Positions 26,218 through 37,573 of a stretch of DNA of 64,000 bases are shown one piece after another. The translations under genes and the position numbers were made by a program. Position 1 is the stretch's first letter. Each line of letters begins with the position of its first letter. Under the pieces are notes generated by a model, which saw nothing but the letters and a program-made list of their open reading frames with translations, searched no databases and was not told the DNA's origin. The stretch lies in contig JAGGNK010006448.1 in NCBI GenBank assembly GCA_017590115.1, forward strand, positions 5,625,595 through 5,689,594, given 5' to 3'. This DNA is from Montifringilla adamsi. Taxonomy: Eukaryota > Chordata > Aves > Passeriformes > Passeridae.

Positions 26218-26291
26218 TCAAATTGGATCCAGGGCTGCATCCACAGGGGCATTTACCAGCAGAGACAGAGACATGATCATCCAAATCTACT
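26218..26291 (+). mobile_element. CR1 LINE fragment, part upstream of the inserted LTR
   Basis: The sequence 'agggctgcatccacagggg' followed by 'gacagagacatgatcatcc' matches the ORF2 C-terminal part of an older CR1. There the LINE encodes a GCIHRGI-like motif and then SRDRDMIIxxY; the latter is read here in a shifted frame. It stops at 26291, where an LTR is inserted, and resumes at 26651. The upstream limit is uncertain because sequence before 26218 is not recognisably CR1. Confidence 0.65.
26286..26291. other. Left target-site duplication of the inserted LTR
   Basis: TCTACT immediately precedes the LTR's TGT start. The partner GCTACT lies at 26651-26656 after the LTR's ACA end, with one mismatch. 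Six bases is a usual duplication length for avian retroviral integration, and the CR1 reading frame word continues across it. Confidence 0.65.
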
Positions 26292-26650
26292 TGTGGCAGC
26301 AGCTCTCTGACCACAGAGAGCAATGCACAACTTTCCCAGGCATTGTTCTGGGAAATGCTGTGAGAAGATCAGAGAAAAGAATGATAAACAATACATATCT
26401 TCGCTTGCTGCACCTATTGTTGTGAACATGCTGAATGTGTTATGGAGATTTGTTGACCAAAGGGTGGTTTCTTAATTAACCAGTGGTGGTGGTGTTTGGG
26501 TTGCAGGACCAATTGGGTTCACCAGTATCGTGACTGTCTGTAAAGGTGCTAGTTCTCTTAATAAGTATAGCAAAATAAAGTGATTGATCAGCCTTCTGAG
26601 AAGCATGGAGTCAATGCCAATTATTACCTGGCTGGGGGCCTGTATCGACA
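26292..26650 (+). mobile_element. Solo LTR (359 bp) inserted into a CR1 element
   Basis: The element starts TGTGGCAGC and ends ATCGACA, giving the canonical TGT...ACA ends. It is flanked by a near-perfect 6-bp duplication and interrupts CR1 sequence that resumes on the other side. Internal features are 'aggcattgttctgggaaatg', 'aatgataaacaa', 'gttgtgaacatgctgaatg', 'cttaattaaccagtgg', AATAAA at 26574-26579 and a 70-bp U5-like tail ('tcagccttctgagaagcatg'). It resembles a short avian ERV LTR, different from the main family of this window. No TATA box is obvious. The single-LTR form implies recombination between two LTRs that removed the provirus. The overlapping open frames at 26213-26425 and 26580-26858 are chimeras. 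Confidence 0.8.
26574..26579 (+). promoter_or_regulatory. Polyadenylation signal of the solo LTR
   Basis: An AATAAA hexamer lies 71 bp before the LTR's 3' end, the expected R-region placement. It defines the LTR's orientation as plus. Confidence 0.65.
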
Positions 26651-26770
26651 GCTACTCAGCAATTATCAGGCTGCACCTGGATTATTTAGTCCTCTCACAG
26701 TCTACACAATTCAAAAGAGACAAGAACAAGCTAGAGATAGTCCAAAGGGACACCACAAAGATGATCAAAG
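26651..26770 (+). mobile_element. CR1 LINE fragment, part downstream of the inserted LTR
   Basis: CR1 sequence resumes after the LTR. One frame reads LHLDY, TQFKRDKNKLEIVQRD and then TKMIKG, which follows the conserved CR1 ORF2 C-terminus (RPHLEYC...QFKKD...LERVQRRATKMIKG). The reading frame is intact only locally, so the element is dead. At about 26771 the match changes abruptly to antisense LTR sequence. Confidence 0.8.
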
Positions 26771-26915
26771 GGAAGCAGAAAAGGCCTTTCCTCTTTGTGA
26801 GAATTGCTCAGTGATAAACAAAATATCTTCATTTTATCAACATTGTTTCCATTACTAATCCAAAGCACAGTAGCATATAAACTACTATGAAAAATACTAA
26901 CTCTATCTCAGCACA
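26771..26915 (-). mobile_element. LTR fragment of the main avian ERV family (copy 4, antisense)
   Basis: The plus strand reads 'gaagcagaaaaggccttt', 'attgctcagtgataaac', 'tttatcaacattgtttcc', 'actaatccaaagcacag', 'aactactatgaaaaatac' and 'taactctatctcagcaca'. It thus matches the last 150 bp of the antisense LTR form, the same words as in the copy at 46603. It ends at the LTR's own terminus near 26915. The other three quarters of the LTR are missing, replaced by the CR1 fragment, which implies a deletion or recombination junction at 26771. Confidence 0.75.
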
Positions 26916-27426
26916 GTGCTCTTTTCTAGTTTCTTAGTGTTCTATATTTTATAACTGAAAAATGCACTTAGAAATCAGTGGCAAATTTTCACATCATAGA
27001 TAACAAAAGTTTTATTGAAAAAATTTGAGAGATTATGGTATTAGTTTAAATCTGTGTTTCATTTGTTTAGGAACTGTTAATCAATATAAATATTAATTTT
27101 TTTTTTTTTGTCAATGTATGTTAGAAAAATGTTTTAAATTGTCCCCAGTGCTTTTCCTCTGTATTTGAAAAATTCAGGGAATGGGGACAAAAACATTGAG
27201 CATTAAATCACCAGTAAGTTTACGGAACAATTGCTAACTTGCAGTCCTTCAGACAGGCAGATGGATAAAACTATTATATGGGTTTGACAATTAAATATAC
27301 TTTCCACTCAAGCTGAAAATCATTAAGACCCATATAATATTTTCTTTATGCTTATTGGAGTTGGAAGTGTTGCACCCTTTCATGCCAATTCAATAGCTGA
27401 TTGGTAAGAGTTAGTCTAATGCACTT

Positions 27427-27459
27427 CTTTTTTTTTTTCTTTCTTTTATTTTTTTCCCT
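27427..27459. repeat. T/C-rich run
   Basis: T11 is followed by CTTTC and T runs just upstream of the SINE's 3' end on the opposite strand. It is composition only and not part of the SINE tail in the usual form. Confidence 0.8.
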
Positions 27460-27502
27460 CAGAATACAATGATACAATGCAGAAAACCTGACAACAGAAG
27501 AG

Positions 27503-27634
27503 TTTTCATAGAATATTCTGAGTTGGAAGGGACCCACAATGTTCAGAGTCCCATTCTTAAGTAAATAGCCTGTATGGGGATTGAACCCCTGACTGTGGCA
27601 TTATTAGCATCATGCTCTGACCAACCAAGCTAAA
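27503..27634 (-). mobile_element. tRNA-Ile-derived SINE with CR1-like tail (TguSINE1-type)
   Basis: On the minus strand the element begins 'tagcttggttggtcagagc', an A-box-like segment. It continues 'atgatgctaataatgcc', whose CTAATAA anticodon loop carries AAT, then 'ggggttcaatccccataca', a B-box and T-arm. This follows nuclear tRNA-Ile(AAT) almost throughout. After a short link ('tatttacttaagaatggg') comes 'gtcccttccaactcaga' and 'atattctatga', the inverse of the standard CR1 3' end. A tRNA-Ile head on a CR1 tail is the known design of passerine TguSINE1, a non-autonomous element mobilised by CR1 machinery. The first six tRNA bases are degraded and the A box is imperfect, so it is unlikely to be transcribed. 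It is not a functional tRNA gene, since the acceptor stem is lost. Confidence 0.85.
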
Positions 27635-27776
27635 ATATCAGCATCTCAATTATATCCTTACAAGGCATGATAAAAGCATACATTCTTGCACATCTTTTTC
27701 TTGTTTCCTCATCTTCCTTGAGGCTCCTGAGTATTCATGACAAAAATTGGTTTGCATGCTACCTAATTTTGGTATT

Positions 27777-27850
27777 AAAAAAAAACCCAAAAAAACCCCC
27801 AAAAAACCCCCCCAAAAAAAAAAAAAATAAAAAAACCCCAAAACAACCCA
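27777..27850. repeat. A/C-rich tract with minus-strand G-tracts
   Basis: A runs alternate with C3, C5, C7 and C4. On the minus strand 27786-27813 reads G7-T6-G5-T7-G3, which fits a four-tract quadruplex pattern if G7 supplies two tracts. Confidence 0.85.
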
Positions 27851-30800
27851 CCAGGAATAAGCTTAGTTGCTTAGCAATAGGTGTTTAATTTACCTTAAGA
27901 TGCAGAGGATGTTTGGGACCTCTGTGTCTCTATGTGAGGTTGTGTATGGAAGGTACACCTCAGGACCCATACCTGCACAGGATCAGCTCCCATTTCAGGC
28001 AGCAGCTAAATGTTGGATAAGATTCCTCTAATAACCTCAACTAACCCAGGAATTATGGTTATACAGTTGATATGAAGCCTTGTACTCATGCACTTCATTT
28101 GCGAATTGCAAATACATTTAGGTATCTAAATATATGTATGCATTTGGTAACTAGCTATTTCATCTCCTGTTAAAGTCAATGTGGAGGTCTAGTAAAAAAT
28201 CCTTCAATACCCAGGGGCAATGACTTTCCTTCTTTAATATTCATGTAGCATCAATAACTTCCTCTAGGCAAGACAGTTCACGGGAAGCAGATATTAAGTA
28301 GCAAGCTGAGCAGTTATTCCACTGAGATCCTAGAAAAGTTGTAAAGACAACTTGCCATTGCTTATAATCTACCTTTTTTTAAACTGTTTTCAGTTTCCAT
28401 TACCAGCAAATGAAATGTTTTCCTTTCAGAACAAAGATTGTTCTCATTTTGATATTCTTCAGTGTCTTAAGTAAACATAATTTACCTGATAACATGGTCA
28501 TGTTAATCTCTGCAGAAATTGCAGTTATTTTTTGGAGGAAGTTTGAGAATATTAATAATTTCCTACTAAACTACAGAGCAGAAGTGGATTAACATGATCA
28601 GTTTCAGGACTGAAAGGAGTTCTCTGCTTCTGTGTTTCCATATTCATCTCCTGAGTAGAATTTTGCATTCCCATTTGTTTTGTGGACAGCCCACAACCTT
28701 CTACTTTTTATAGTGCTTTGTGCTAACTTTTTTAACATTCTAACTGAAACTAAAAAGTATTCCAAGTTAAATTTGCTACAAAACATGAAACAAGCATACA
28801 TTTTAATTTCTTTTTTATAGCATGATAACTTGGCAAAGAACCTGGTTAGCTTTCTGCTATATAATAATTACCATTCCCTAAACTTGAAGTCAGGTTGTTA
28901 ACTTCCAGATGAACAAATATTTTTTTTAATGTTTCATTCATCCCTAGCTAGCAACCCTATTTTACTGTGATTTACTAGTATTTAAAGTGCTTGAGTGATT
29001 TGGATAGGTTATATATGAAGCCTGAGGCAGAACAGGAAGAGATATTCATGCCATGATGATCAGTCATACCTATAAAAATATTTTTTATGGAAGATTCATG
29101 GCAGTTTAACAGATAAAATCAGAGAGAGTTTTCTCCAACTGTTAAGTTTTTGCATTAAAAAGTAACACACAAGGGGGAGAAGCAGAAATCATGCAGTGTT
29201 TTTCATATTCCCATCACTTTTGCATTAGGCAAAGGTGATGCTTCAACTGTATGAGTCTGTAATCTCTGCTTTTCTGCTGATTTCAATTTGTCAAATAAAT
29301 GTTTGCTTTTGAAGAAACTTTGAGACTAGAGAAAGAAAGGAAGTTGTAAAAGTAGTAAATGTAATCTGTAGTTTACAATTTTTTCCTGTAGAACACAGAA
29401 ATTACATATGGTTCTACTTGGTTGTTTTGTTTCTTTAAATCTTTGATTGCTAGAATGTCAGCTAGAAGGAAAAAATATTGAAGTGCAATACCTGTGACCA
29501 TTTTACAGGAATTACCCTCCTGGTAAGTAAATTATCATGAGATTGCAAACATGACTGTACTTCCCCTGATCCATCTTTTTTTTCTCTCCAGACAGCATTA
29601 CTTTTAGTATAGAAAGCAACATTTCTTTCATATTGTCTCATCTCATCCCTTTCTATGTGCCACAACAGAAAAAAATAAGTACTTCATCTAGGCAGTGTGA
29701 TGTTCTTGACACCTTTCCTGGTACCTTCAGTCTGCTGATTAGTCCAGAGCTGTGCTGATTCTAGAATTTTTTCATGCACTGAACTATTTCCACTTGGATG
29801 CTACCATACAGAGTAATATAGAGGTATAGAGAGAAGGGCCATGTATATTTGGTTGTGAGTTTGATCAAGTATCCGTTACAAAACAATATCAGCAAAACCA
29901 GATATTTAGCTATACCTCTGCCTGATTGATATATTTCTGCACAACTTACAGCACCACACAAAGTTAATGTGTAATTTACCTCGTACCACTGAATCTTTGC
30001 TAGGCCAACACATCCCGTGCTGCCACACAGCTGCCACTCTTGACATCTTGGTGGTCTCTCTGCTCAAAGGTATCAAAGGTATCAAAATCTTCAATTTCTA
30101 CAAGCTACTAGTGAATCAGTCCTGCTTCAGTTTGCTTTCTGACTGCTAACTTGCCAAAAAAACCTCTGTGATATTCAATTAAAATATTTTCTTTTTGAGG
30201 CAAGAAATGTTATAATGTCATTGAACAAATCTTTTCACAATGTAATTTACTCTTTGTTTTAAATATTTACAAAAATGTTTTACTGAAAGAAAACGTTAAT
30301 TAAGTACGTGTCAGTGCAATTTGCTTATTATTTCTCTAAAAATATGAAGGAGATATGTCTCACATCATGTAATACTGGATGACAGTAATATTAATAATGA
30401 AAGCAACAGCACCTACATAATACATGTACGCAGTCCTGTCAAAAGCGTGAACTGATGTGTTCTGTTTGTGATGTGAGATTCTAATGTAGTTAAAATAAAT
30501 TAGGTAGCAAGAAGATATAACAGTTACAATAATTCTAGGAATGGAAACAAAATAGCAGACAGAGATCTATTTCAGTCTGAGGACTCACTGGCTGAGGGCC
30601 TCAGGTGATTGATGCTATTAACTTAAACACCAACATGTGCCCCTCCCCTGTAGCGAAGGAGAAAATCTACTTTTTATTCACTCCTCATCACATTTCTCTG
30701 CTGGAGAAACAGCAGCCATACATAAAACATTATGAATGACAGCATAATTAGGTTAAGTAAATTAGAATTCTGAAACTCGGTGTATGTTGTTTTTTGGCTT

Positions 30801-33800
30801 CAGCCTTCCCACATGACAACATAATTGATACCACATTACAGAGTCAGAGTAAACTAGGCTGAAAAACTATCAATTGTATGGCAAGCATTAAGTTTTTAAG
30901 TGTGAAGCATTTTGTCCATGTGCATGTTATTCTTTGTCCTTTCACCTTTTCCAGTTCAGCTTCCATATTACTTGGAGGAGATATCTACGTTCAGAACTCC
31001 AACTATCCCCTTGCCAATGCTGTACACAGCAGTGACATTCCTTTCCTCCTCACTCTGCCTCTGTATGTGTGCAGAGATAGAAATAGCTTTTCTGGCTATA
31101 GCATTGTACTGGCAGCCCTGCTTTTTAAAAATCTCCCATAAAGTAAGTAGGGCCTGTGTCTTCACATGAAGATGTATTAGCTTGTATATAACAAGTTAAT
31201 ATATATTTTGCTTCAATAAGGTAAGAATATCAGACTGGCTTGGAGTCTGATTCTCTCTCAATGGTATCTACTGTCCTTCATTTTTTTCTCTTATCATCCT
31301 CTTTTTTTAAATTAACTTTATTTGTAGGCAATTAAAAAACCAAGCATAAAGAATTATATTCATCTGAAGTCTGGTGAAAAATCCTTGGTAACAACTTAGG
31401 TATTTTAAGCTTTCTGTTCCCTTATTAAGAAAAGAGTCAAAATATTTCATCTGTCGGTTCTTTTCTTTTTATTTTCCACATTTGTCCTGTCTATATAGAT
31501 TACATCACAAAAGATTGCTCTTTATTATTTGTCAAAAAAACCCAGAACAATGTCTGGTTGAAGTACTTATATTATCCACAGTCTATATTATGACCAGTAC
31601 TAAAATGCTTGGAAGAATCTCTCAGCATAGCTGTAATAAATATGCTATTTAAAGACAATCAACTGAAACTTTTACCCAGTGGCAAAAATATGGTGGTGAC
31701 AAGAGTCTTTCATTTCTAGAGCTTCATTGACTGTTGGCAGTGGAGTTACATCATTGTTTTGGGAGTGATAGAACGTCAAGAGAACAATGCTTGTAAATAA
31801 GCTCAATCAGGAAAAAAGCAATACAGACACATTCATGGCCCCTTTCTGATGCTTTTTGGTTTCAGCGTAGTGATGTATTTCTATTCCTCACATATAGGAT
31901 CTCACAATTATATGTAGCAATAAAAATGTAATATAAAAATTAATAATATACAGTAATATTTGGTGAAAATTTTTCCTTATTATTCTCTCTCTATCTTTCT
32001 TGAAATGGCTTACCTTTCACTGGAATGTATAATATTGATATTGCATATCCTGCATTAAATAATGGACTGATCTGATGTAAAGAATTAAATTGATTTGCTC
32101 CTGCACATCTAATTATTTTACAATTTAAGGTGATACCAGTTTAGTATTAAGTGGATAATTACCCTTAATAAACATACTTTGGGAATTGTGTTATTCACAG
32201 TTAAATATTATAAAGTATAAAAACTCTTTTCTTTCTACTGTTCTCATAACTTTAGAAGTCTAGGTTATTAGAATTTATGCAGATTCTTTCTTCATAGAAA
32301 GAATTCATGTTTCATATTGTGAATTAGCCAAACATCACTTATTTGAAAAAAAATCATTTAAAATATTTCTGAAAGTAAGACACAGATTATCACTGGAAAA
32401 ATAAAAAAAAAAAAAAAAAAACAACTAAATGGAATCATATAGAATCTATTGTCATGAATATTATGAACAGATGAAATTTTTGAGCTAAATGAGATAGTTA
32501 AAACCTACATATCCATGGCATTTATCAAAATGCTGGTGCTATCCTGATTAATGCTTTTTGTCTTTCTTAGCTTTTTATCTCTCATTCTGACACATTTTGA
32601 ACAAACTGTTATCACACACATACTTATTTAACCAGTTGTTCTTTGGAGTTCTGTATACCTCAATACAGTAGCAAGCAGTAGAGAAGGCGTCCTGACAAAC
32701 TGCAAAAGCCAACACATGGCTGATATGTAAAGAGTGTCCAGTGGATATGTTCTTTATTTGGAAGTTTCAAAATGAGTATGTAAATTTCCATCTTCTACCA
32801 CTCTTATTATCTTATTTTTTACAGAAAAATAGAAAAAAAAAAAAAAACCTGCTGATATTTCCAGTACAGGCAACAAACTTGGTGCCATGTCTGCAGCACA
32901 TTGCATAGAAATACTGAAAAAAAAATCTGAAAGTACGCTGTGACCTGCAAAGAGCCACCAAAAATGGTTTTGCTAAAGCAGTTTAAGTTTATTGCAGATT
33001 TGCCTGGAGAAAGATATAGTGTAAAATTATGCTGGTTTCTGTCTCAAATGTTGGCTTTGAGATTATGAATTTTTTTTTTCTTACATTCAATTTATTTTTT
33101 TCTCCTTATCTCTTTTTTTACATAAATGATGAAGTGGAAAGAAAAAAAAGAATAATATCAAATATCTACAAGGATAAAAATAGTCTTAAATGGAAATTAA
33201 GCAGAAAATCATGACAGTGTATTTTTAAGGCAAAAAAATAAAAAGAGAAAAATAATATTCTTCTTTATACTTCTTTTGATGAGAAACAATTCTCTCCAAT
33301 TAGAAAAATTATTAAAGCATAATTAGATTTTTAAGGATTTCAGATTTCGCTGTATGAATCAGAGTGTCATAGAGAACAAATTAAAATATTAAGAACACAT
33401 ATAAGAGGATAAACTTAAGGTCAGTCTATGCAGGTGAATGTCACGGAAAAACAGACTAGGAACTAATTCAGATTAACAAAAATATTACTGTGTAGAACAA
33501 GCAAGGTAAAAATTTAGAGAAGAGACAAGAGAATTACAATAAACCAACTAAATCCATACCTCCAAGAAAGAAAGATAACTTTCTCACATCTTGCAAAAAA
33601 GATTTATTACTTGAATTATGAATGTTTTTTATTATTTTTCTTGATAGCTTATATACTCTGACTAAAGCATTCCTTATTTTGTGCATTTTTGTGGTGAAGA
33701 AACATGAAGTCAGAACACAACAAATACAGACAATGAGTAGAATGAGAGGAATTGGGAGTCTTTTTTTACACAGGAGACCACAGAAAATTTTTTTGTTTAG

Positions 33801-36424
33801 TCTAGAAAGAAAAAATTGAATGGAAAACAAAAAAATTGATGGAATATAACAGCTTTCCATAAATACCTCAGGGACAGAAATATCAGAAAAGGTAAAGAGA
33901 CCTTTATATAGACTTTTATATAGACAAAATGTTGATGTGATAAAGAACAGATATAAACTCTTCCTGAATAAATTTAGAAAATAATATTCTTGAAGATGGA
34001 AACACAATCCACTGGATGTGAGGTGATGTGATTTCATAACACTGCAGATTTTCCTACAGATAAAAGGAAGGCACCAGGTAGTACTGAACTCACAAACATG
34101 AAGATTGGAGAGAATTTAAGAAGTTAAGCTCCAAAAAATGATACAGAAATTAAATAAAATTTAGAGTCTAACATGATAGGGAAATAAGTCATGAAAGACA
34201 TAGATACTGGGAAAATTTCTTGGCATTGACAAATCACCACGTGATACATAAGAACCAGCATTTGAACTTCAAGACAGCTTCAGTTTGTCTAAGGCAATAT
34301 GAACATAAAACACTTGTGGCTAAGAACTTGGCATGGCCTTTTTTTAAAGGCCACTAAAAACACAGAGTAAAATTTCTATGTTCAGTAGAGTGGGGTGGGC
34401 GGTGACTGTCAGAGCATTTCTAGGAAGACTGATACTTTCATTCCAGGCCTTCTCCAATTGTTTAAATTTGTGTTTATCACATGCAAGAGAAGTATCCCAC
34501 ATGCTACTATAGCTCATTTTTCTTGAAGCCAGGCCATGACACATGAGCTCTGATACTGAAGAGAATAAGGAATACTAATAGTCCTCTTGACGGCGCTTCC
34601 AAAAGTCAGAAGGGAACAGGAGTACTGAAGTTTAAATACCCTGCTTATATGTTTAGTTCTGTTCTGTATCTAGCATCTCCCTAGCGTAAAATTCATGAAC
34701 AGCAGTCCCTGGTTGATAAATAGCTGCAACTTATAAATCAGTATAAATATAAGAGCCTTGAGACCTTAAGTTATCTTTTCAGCCTTAATATTTTTATTTT
34801 CAAGTGCAGTCTGAAAATCTGAGATTGAATCTCTCTTTTGAATTTTGTAAGATATGTGACAAAAGTGAGGATGGTAGACTATTTTGAAATGTACTGTAGT
34901 TTCTTTGGAAAAACTTTTATTTCTTACAGCATTGGTAAATCACTAGCATTTTTTTTGTTGTTGTTGTTGGTTTTTTAAAAAATTGATTTAAAATAAATTT
35001 GTGTGAAAATATGCATATTAAAACACAGATTGAAAAAAAATACAGTACTTTTTTTTTTTTGCCACCAAGTCTGTATCGCCTGTCTATCTTTTTAATAGAA
35101 TAACAAACAAATTATCTTGTTACCCATGTCAGAACTGTTCCCTGAGGACATTTTTTGTTGCCTGCACTTCTAAATCAGTATCAAATCTTTTCATTAGTTA
35201 CACATCTGCTTAAGAGTGTTTACCTGGTTTATTTTCCATTGAAATGCCATGTAGCAGTTTGGCACCTTCTACTCATGTTTCAGTTTTGAATTCTGTTTAG
35301 CCTGGTAAAGCTTGCCATCCTTTGCATCTTACAAAATATTTCTTCTATTGCATGCTCTGCATCTCAAAGATTAAATGTTGCAATTATATTGTTTCATATG
35401 TTGTTTGAGTAAGAGAACATTTCCAGAAGCCTCATGGTATGCTCCTGTTTCCAAGCCTTACACCAAACCAAAATTTACAAAACAAAGATAATGTTATTTC
35501 CGTATAATAACTAGACAGAAAAACAAACAAACAAACCCGCCAGCAAAACACAGGGGAGTACCTGACTGGTTTTGTTTGTTTTGTGTATCTACATTCTGAA
35601 GAGTTTGCCATTAATTTTTAACATATTCTTCCAATTATTGTTTTTCATAACAGTATAATTATTTAAGTTAAATATTTTGTGACTTTGCTGTGCAGCTATT
35701 TTTTTTAGCATTTATTTAAGTAAACAGCCATATATTTTAACTCCTTTTTTCGTTCTATGCTTTATTATAAAGTTCTGACACAGCATTTTTTAATTCTGTT
35801 CCTGATGTACTTCATAATTTAGTCTACTATTTAAGAGGTTTTTTATATATAATTAAACTGCTGTTGCTTAGAAAGTTGAAATTTTCTTTAAATACTCAAG
35901 AGAAACAAATTATATGAATATGTATCTGTTTTCAGAATGTGATTTCATTTAAAAAGGGGACATCTGGAAAATATCTGACTTTTGAGCAACTATGAGGAAA
36001 GTCTTACTAAGAAATCAAGAAAACAAAGTTACACAAAAAGGAAATTCTTGTTGAACAAAATTAAATCGAGTGATAAACCAAAAAAAACATTAAAAAACCC
36101 CACATATGATGCAATGGAAACACTGCAATATTTCATTGTTAGTTGCATTCGATGAAAAATGAGCAACTGATCTCAGAAATTCTAATAAATAATCTCATTA
36201 TGTTCATGACTTTCCTTCTAGTAGGAAAACAAAAACTTTTCATATTAATATATTCATTTGCAGATGAAAGCTATGGGAATTCTCTACTCTTTTGACCTTA
36301 TTTGTGTCCTCACTCCCTGTATATGTCAGTAGGTTCACAGTAATAGGCTTTCAAGTAGAGATAGATGAACCTAAGAGCCCTAAGACAAATTGTTATGGCA
36401 AAATTGTAGACTTTGTTATGGCTC
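27851..36424. other. Long AT-rich sequence, no gene or repeat family recognised
   Basis: This 8.5-kb stretch has poly-A runs near 32403-32421 and 32831-32846, a TTG tract at 34949-34977 and AAAC units at 35519-35548. Between about 33100 and 34200 the plus strand is strongly purine-rich. That removes stop codons from the opposite strand and explains the 167-codon open frame at 33534-34037, which has no domain. A 12-bp near-repeat ('ttatatagac' twice) sits at 33901-33925. No exon, RNA gene or transposon could be supported. Confidence 0.5.
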
Positions 36425-36530
36425 TTGTTTATGTTTATTTCTTTTGTTTTGTTCTTGTTTTTGTTTTGTGTTGGTCTGTTTGGGTTTTTGTGGGTTTGGG
36501 GTTGTTTTGGAGGAGGGGGTTGAGTTTTTT
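36425..36530. repeat. G/T-rich tract
   Basis: About 100 bp of TTTTG, TTTG and GGTTT units ends in 'gggtttttgtgggtttgggg' and G5. The G3, G3, G4 and G5 tracts at 36482-36519 could form a loose quadruplex with one long loop. Overlapping cysteine- and phenylalanine-rich open frames on both strands result from the composition. Confidence 0.85.
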
Positions 36531-37552
36531 CTCTTTTCATATGGAAATACACAGTCCAGAGAAGAATATATTCATTACAAGGAAACAAGGTATATTTGGA
36601 ACCTGCATGGAAAAGAGACATGAAACATAAGTGCAAGAGAGGAAGGAAAAATCTGTTCCTAACCTCCAACACTTCTAAATCCCAGTCTGTCTGTAGCATC
36701 TACAACACAGTTAACTATTCTTTACATTTCACTTTGTTGAAAATAAATTCATTAAGTTGACTGATCACATGTAAATTGGATTCCCAGGAAAGGGAGCTCA
36801 GAGTTGGGAGATTAACAGCCAGTAGCTACACAATGAGATCCACACAAGTTCTTAGCATTTATCTCCAACCTGTTTGAAATACAAAAAGTACCACCCCTGT
36901 CATAAGAAATTAAATGATTCTTTTAACAAAATCACAGAATCCTGTCACTTATCAGCTTCATTGGTATAAGTAATTATGAGACAAAATTATATTGACAATT
37001 TATTTGATTACAACACATATTGTTAAAGCTATATTACCAGAGTGTGGTAACACTTTTGGCTTAATAAACCTACAGATGTGACAGATAAAAAAGGATAAAA
37101 CAGAGAACATAATGTATTCCAGAAATGTACAGCTTTTATTTGAATGTTGTTTGTTTTATAGAAATAAATTCAGATAATTCTTCAAATGCAGTTAATTTCA
37201 CTGAAAATCAAAATTAGACTTGTGATTTCTTTCCATAATTCTCCTTGTGCAGTAACAGAGCTTAAAAGAAAAAAAAAAACCCTCACATATTTATTCAGTA
37301 CAGAAATGAAAAACAGAATAGAATGGCAACTATAGAAGTTTTTACAAAAAATAATGTGTATTTTCAGGGTATTCCACTGAGGTGATATCATGAGCATAAG
37401 AAACCTGTAAATGGAAACAGTTCTGAAATATAAGAACTTAGATAATTTTTCTTTAGTCTAAAAAGAATAATTATTAAAAAATTGCTGCCCAAAGAAATTC
37501 TAAGGAATAAAACTGAGTAAAAAAATATTGCTATTACAATAGGTTTATGGTG

Positions 37553-37573
37553 ACACACACATATAGTGTGTGT
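37553..37573. repeat. Short perfect hairpin
   Basis: ACACACAC and GTGTGTGT form 8-bp perfect arms around the loop ATATA. Alternating purine-pyrimidine bases throughout make it also prone to Z-form DNA. Confidence 0.85.

Noticed and set aside
26580..26858. 92-codon open frame, plus strand
   Set aside because: It is a chimera running through an LTR tail, a CR1 fragment and an antisense LTR fragment.
27566..27634. A tRNA-Ile(AAT) gene on the minus strand
   Set aside because: The acceptor stem is missing, the A box is degraded, and a CR1-like tail follows directly. This is a SINE head, not a tRNA gene.
33534..34037. 167-codon open frame, minus strand
   Set aside because: No domain, no signal or family resemblance, and amino acid content follows the local T-rich strand composition. 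No splice or promoter context supports a gene.
36310..36699. 129-codon open frame, minus strand
   Set aside because: Much of it (lysine, asparagine and proline runs) is the antisense of a G/T-rich tract.
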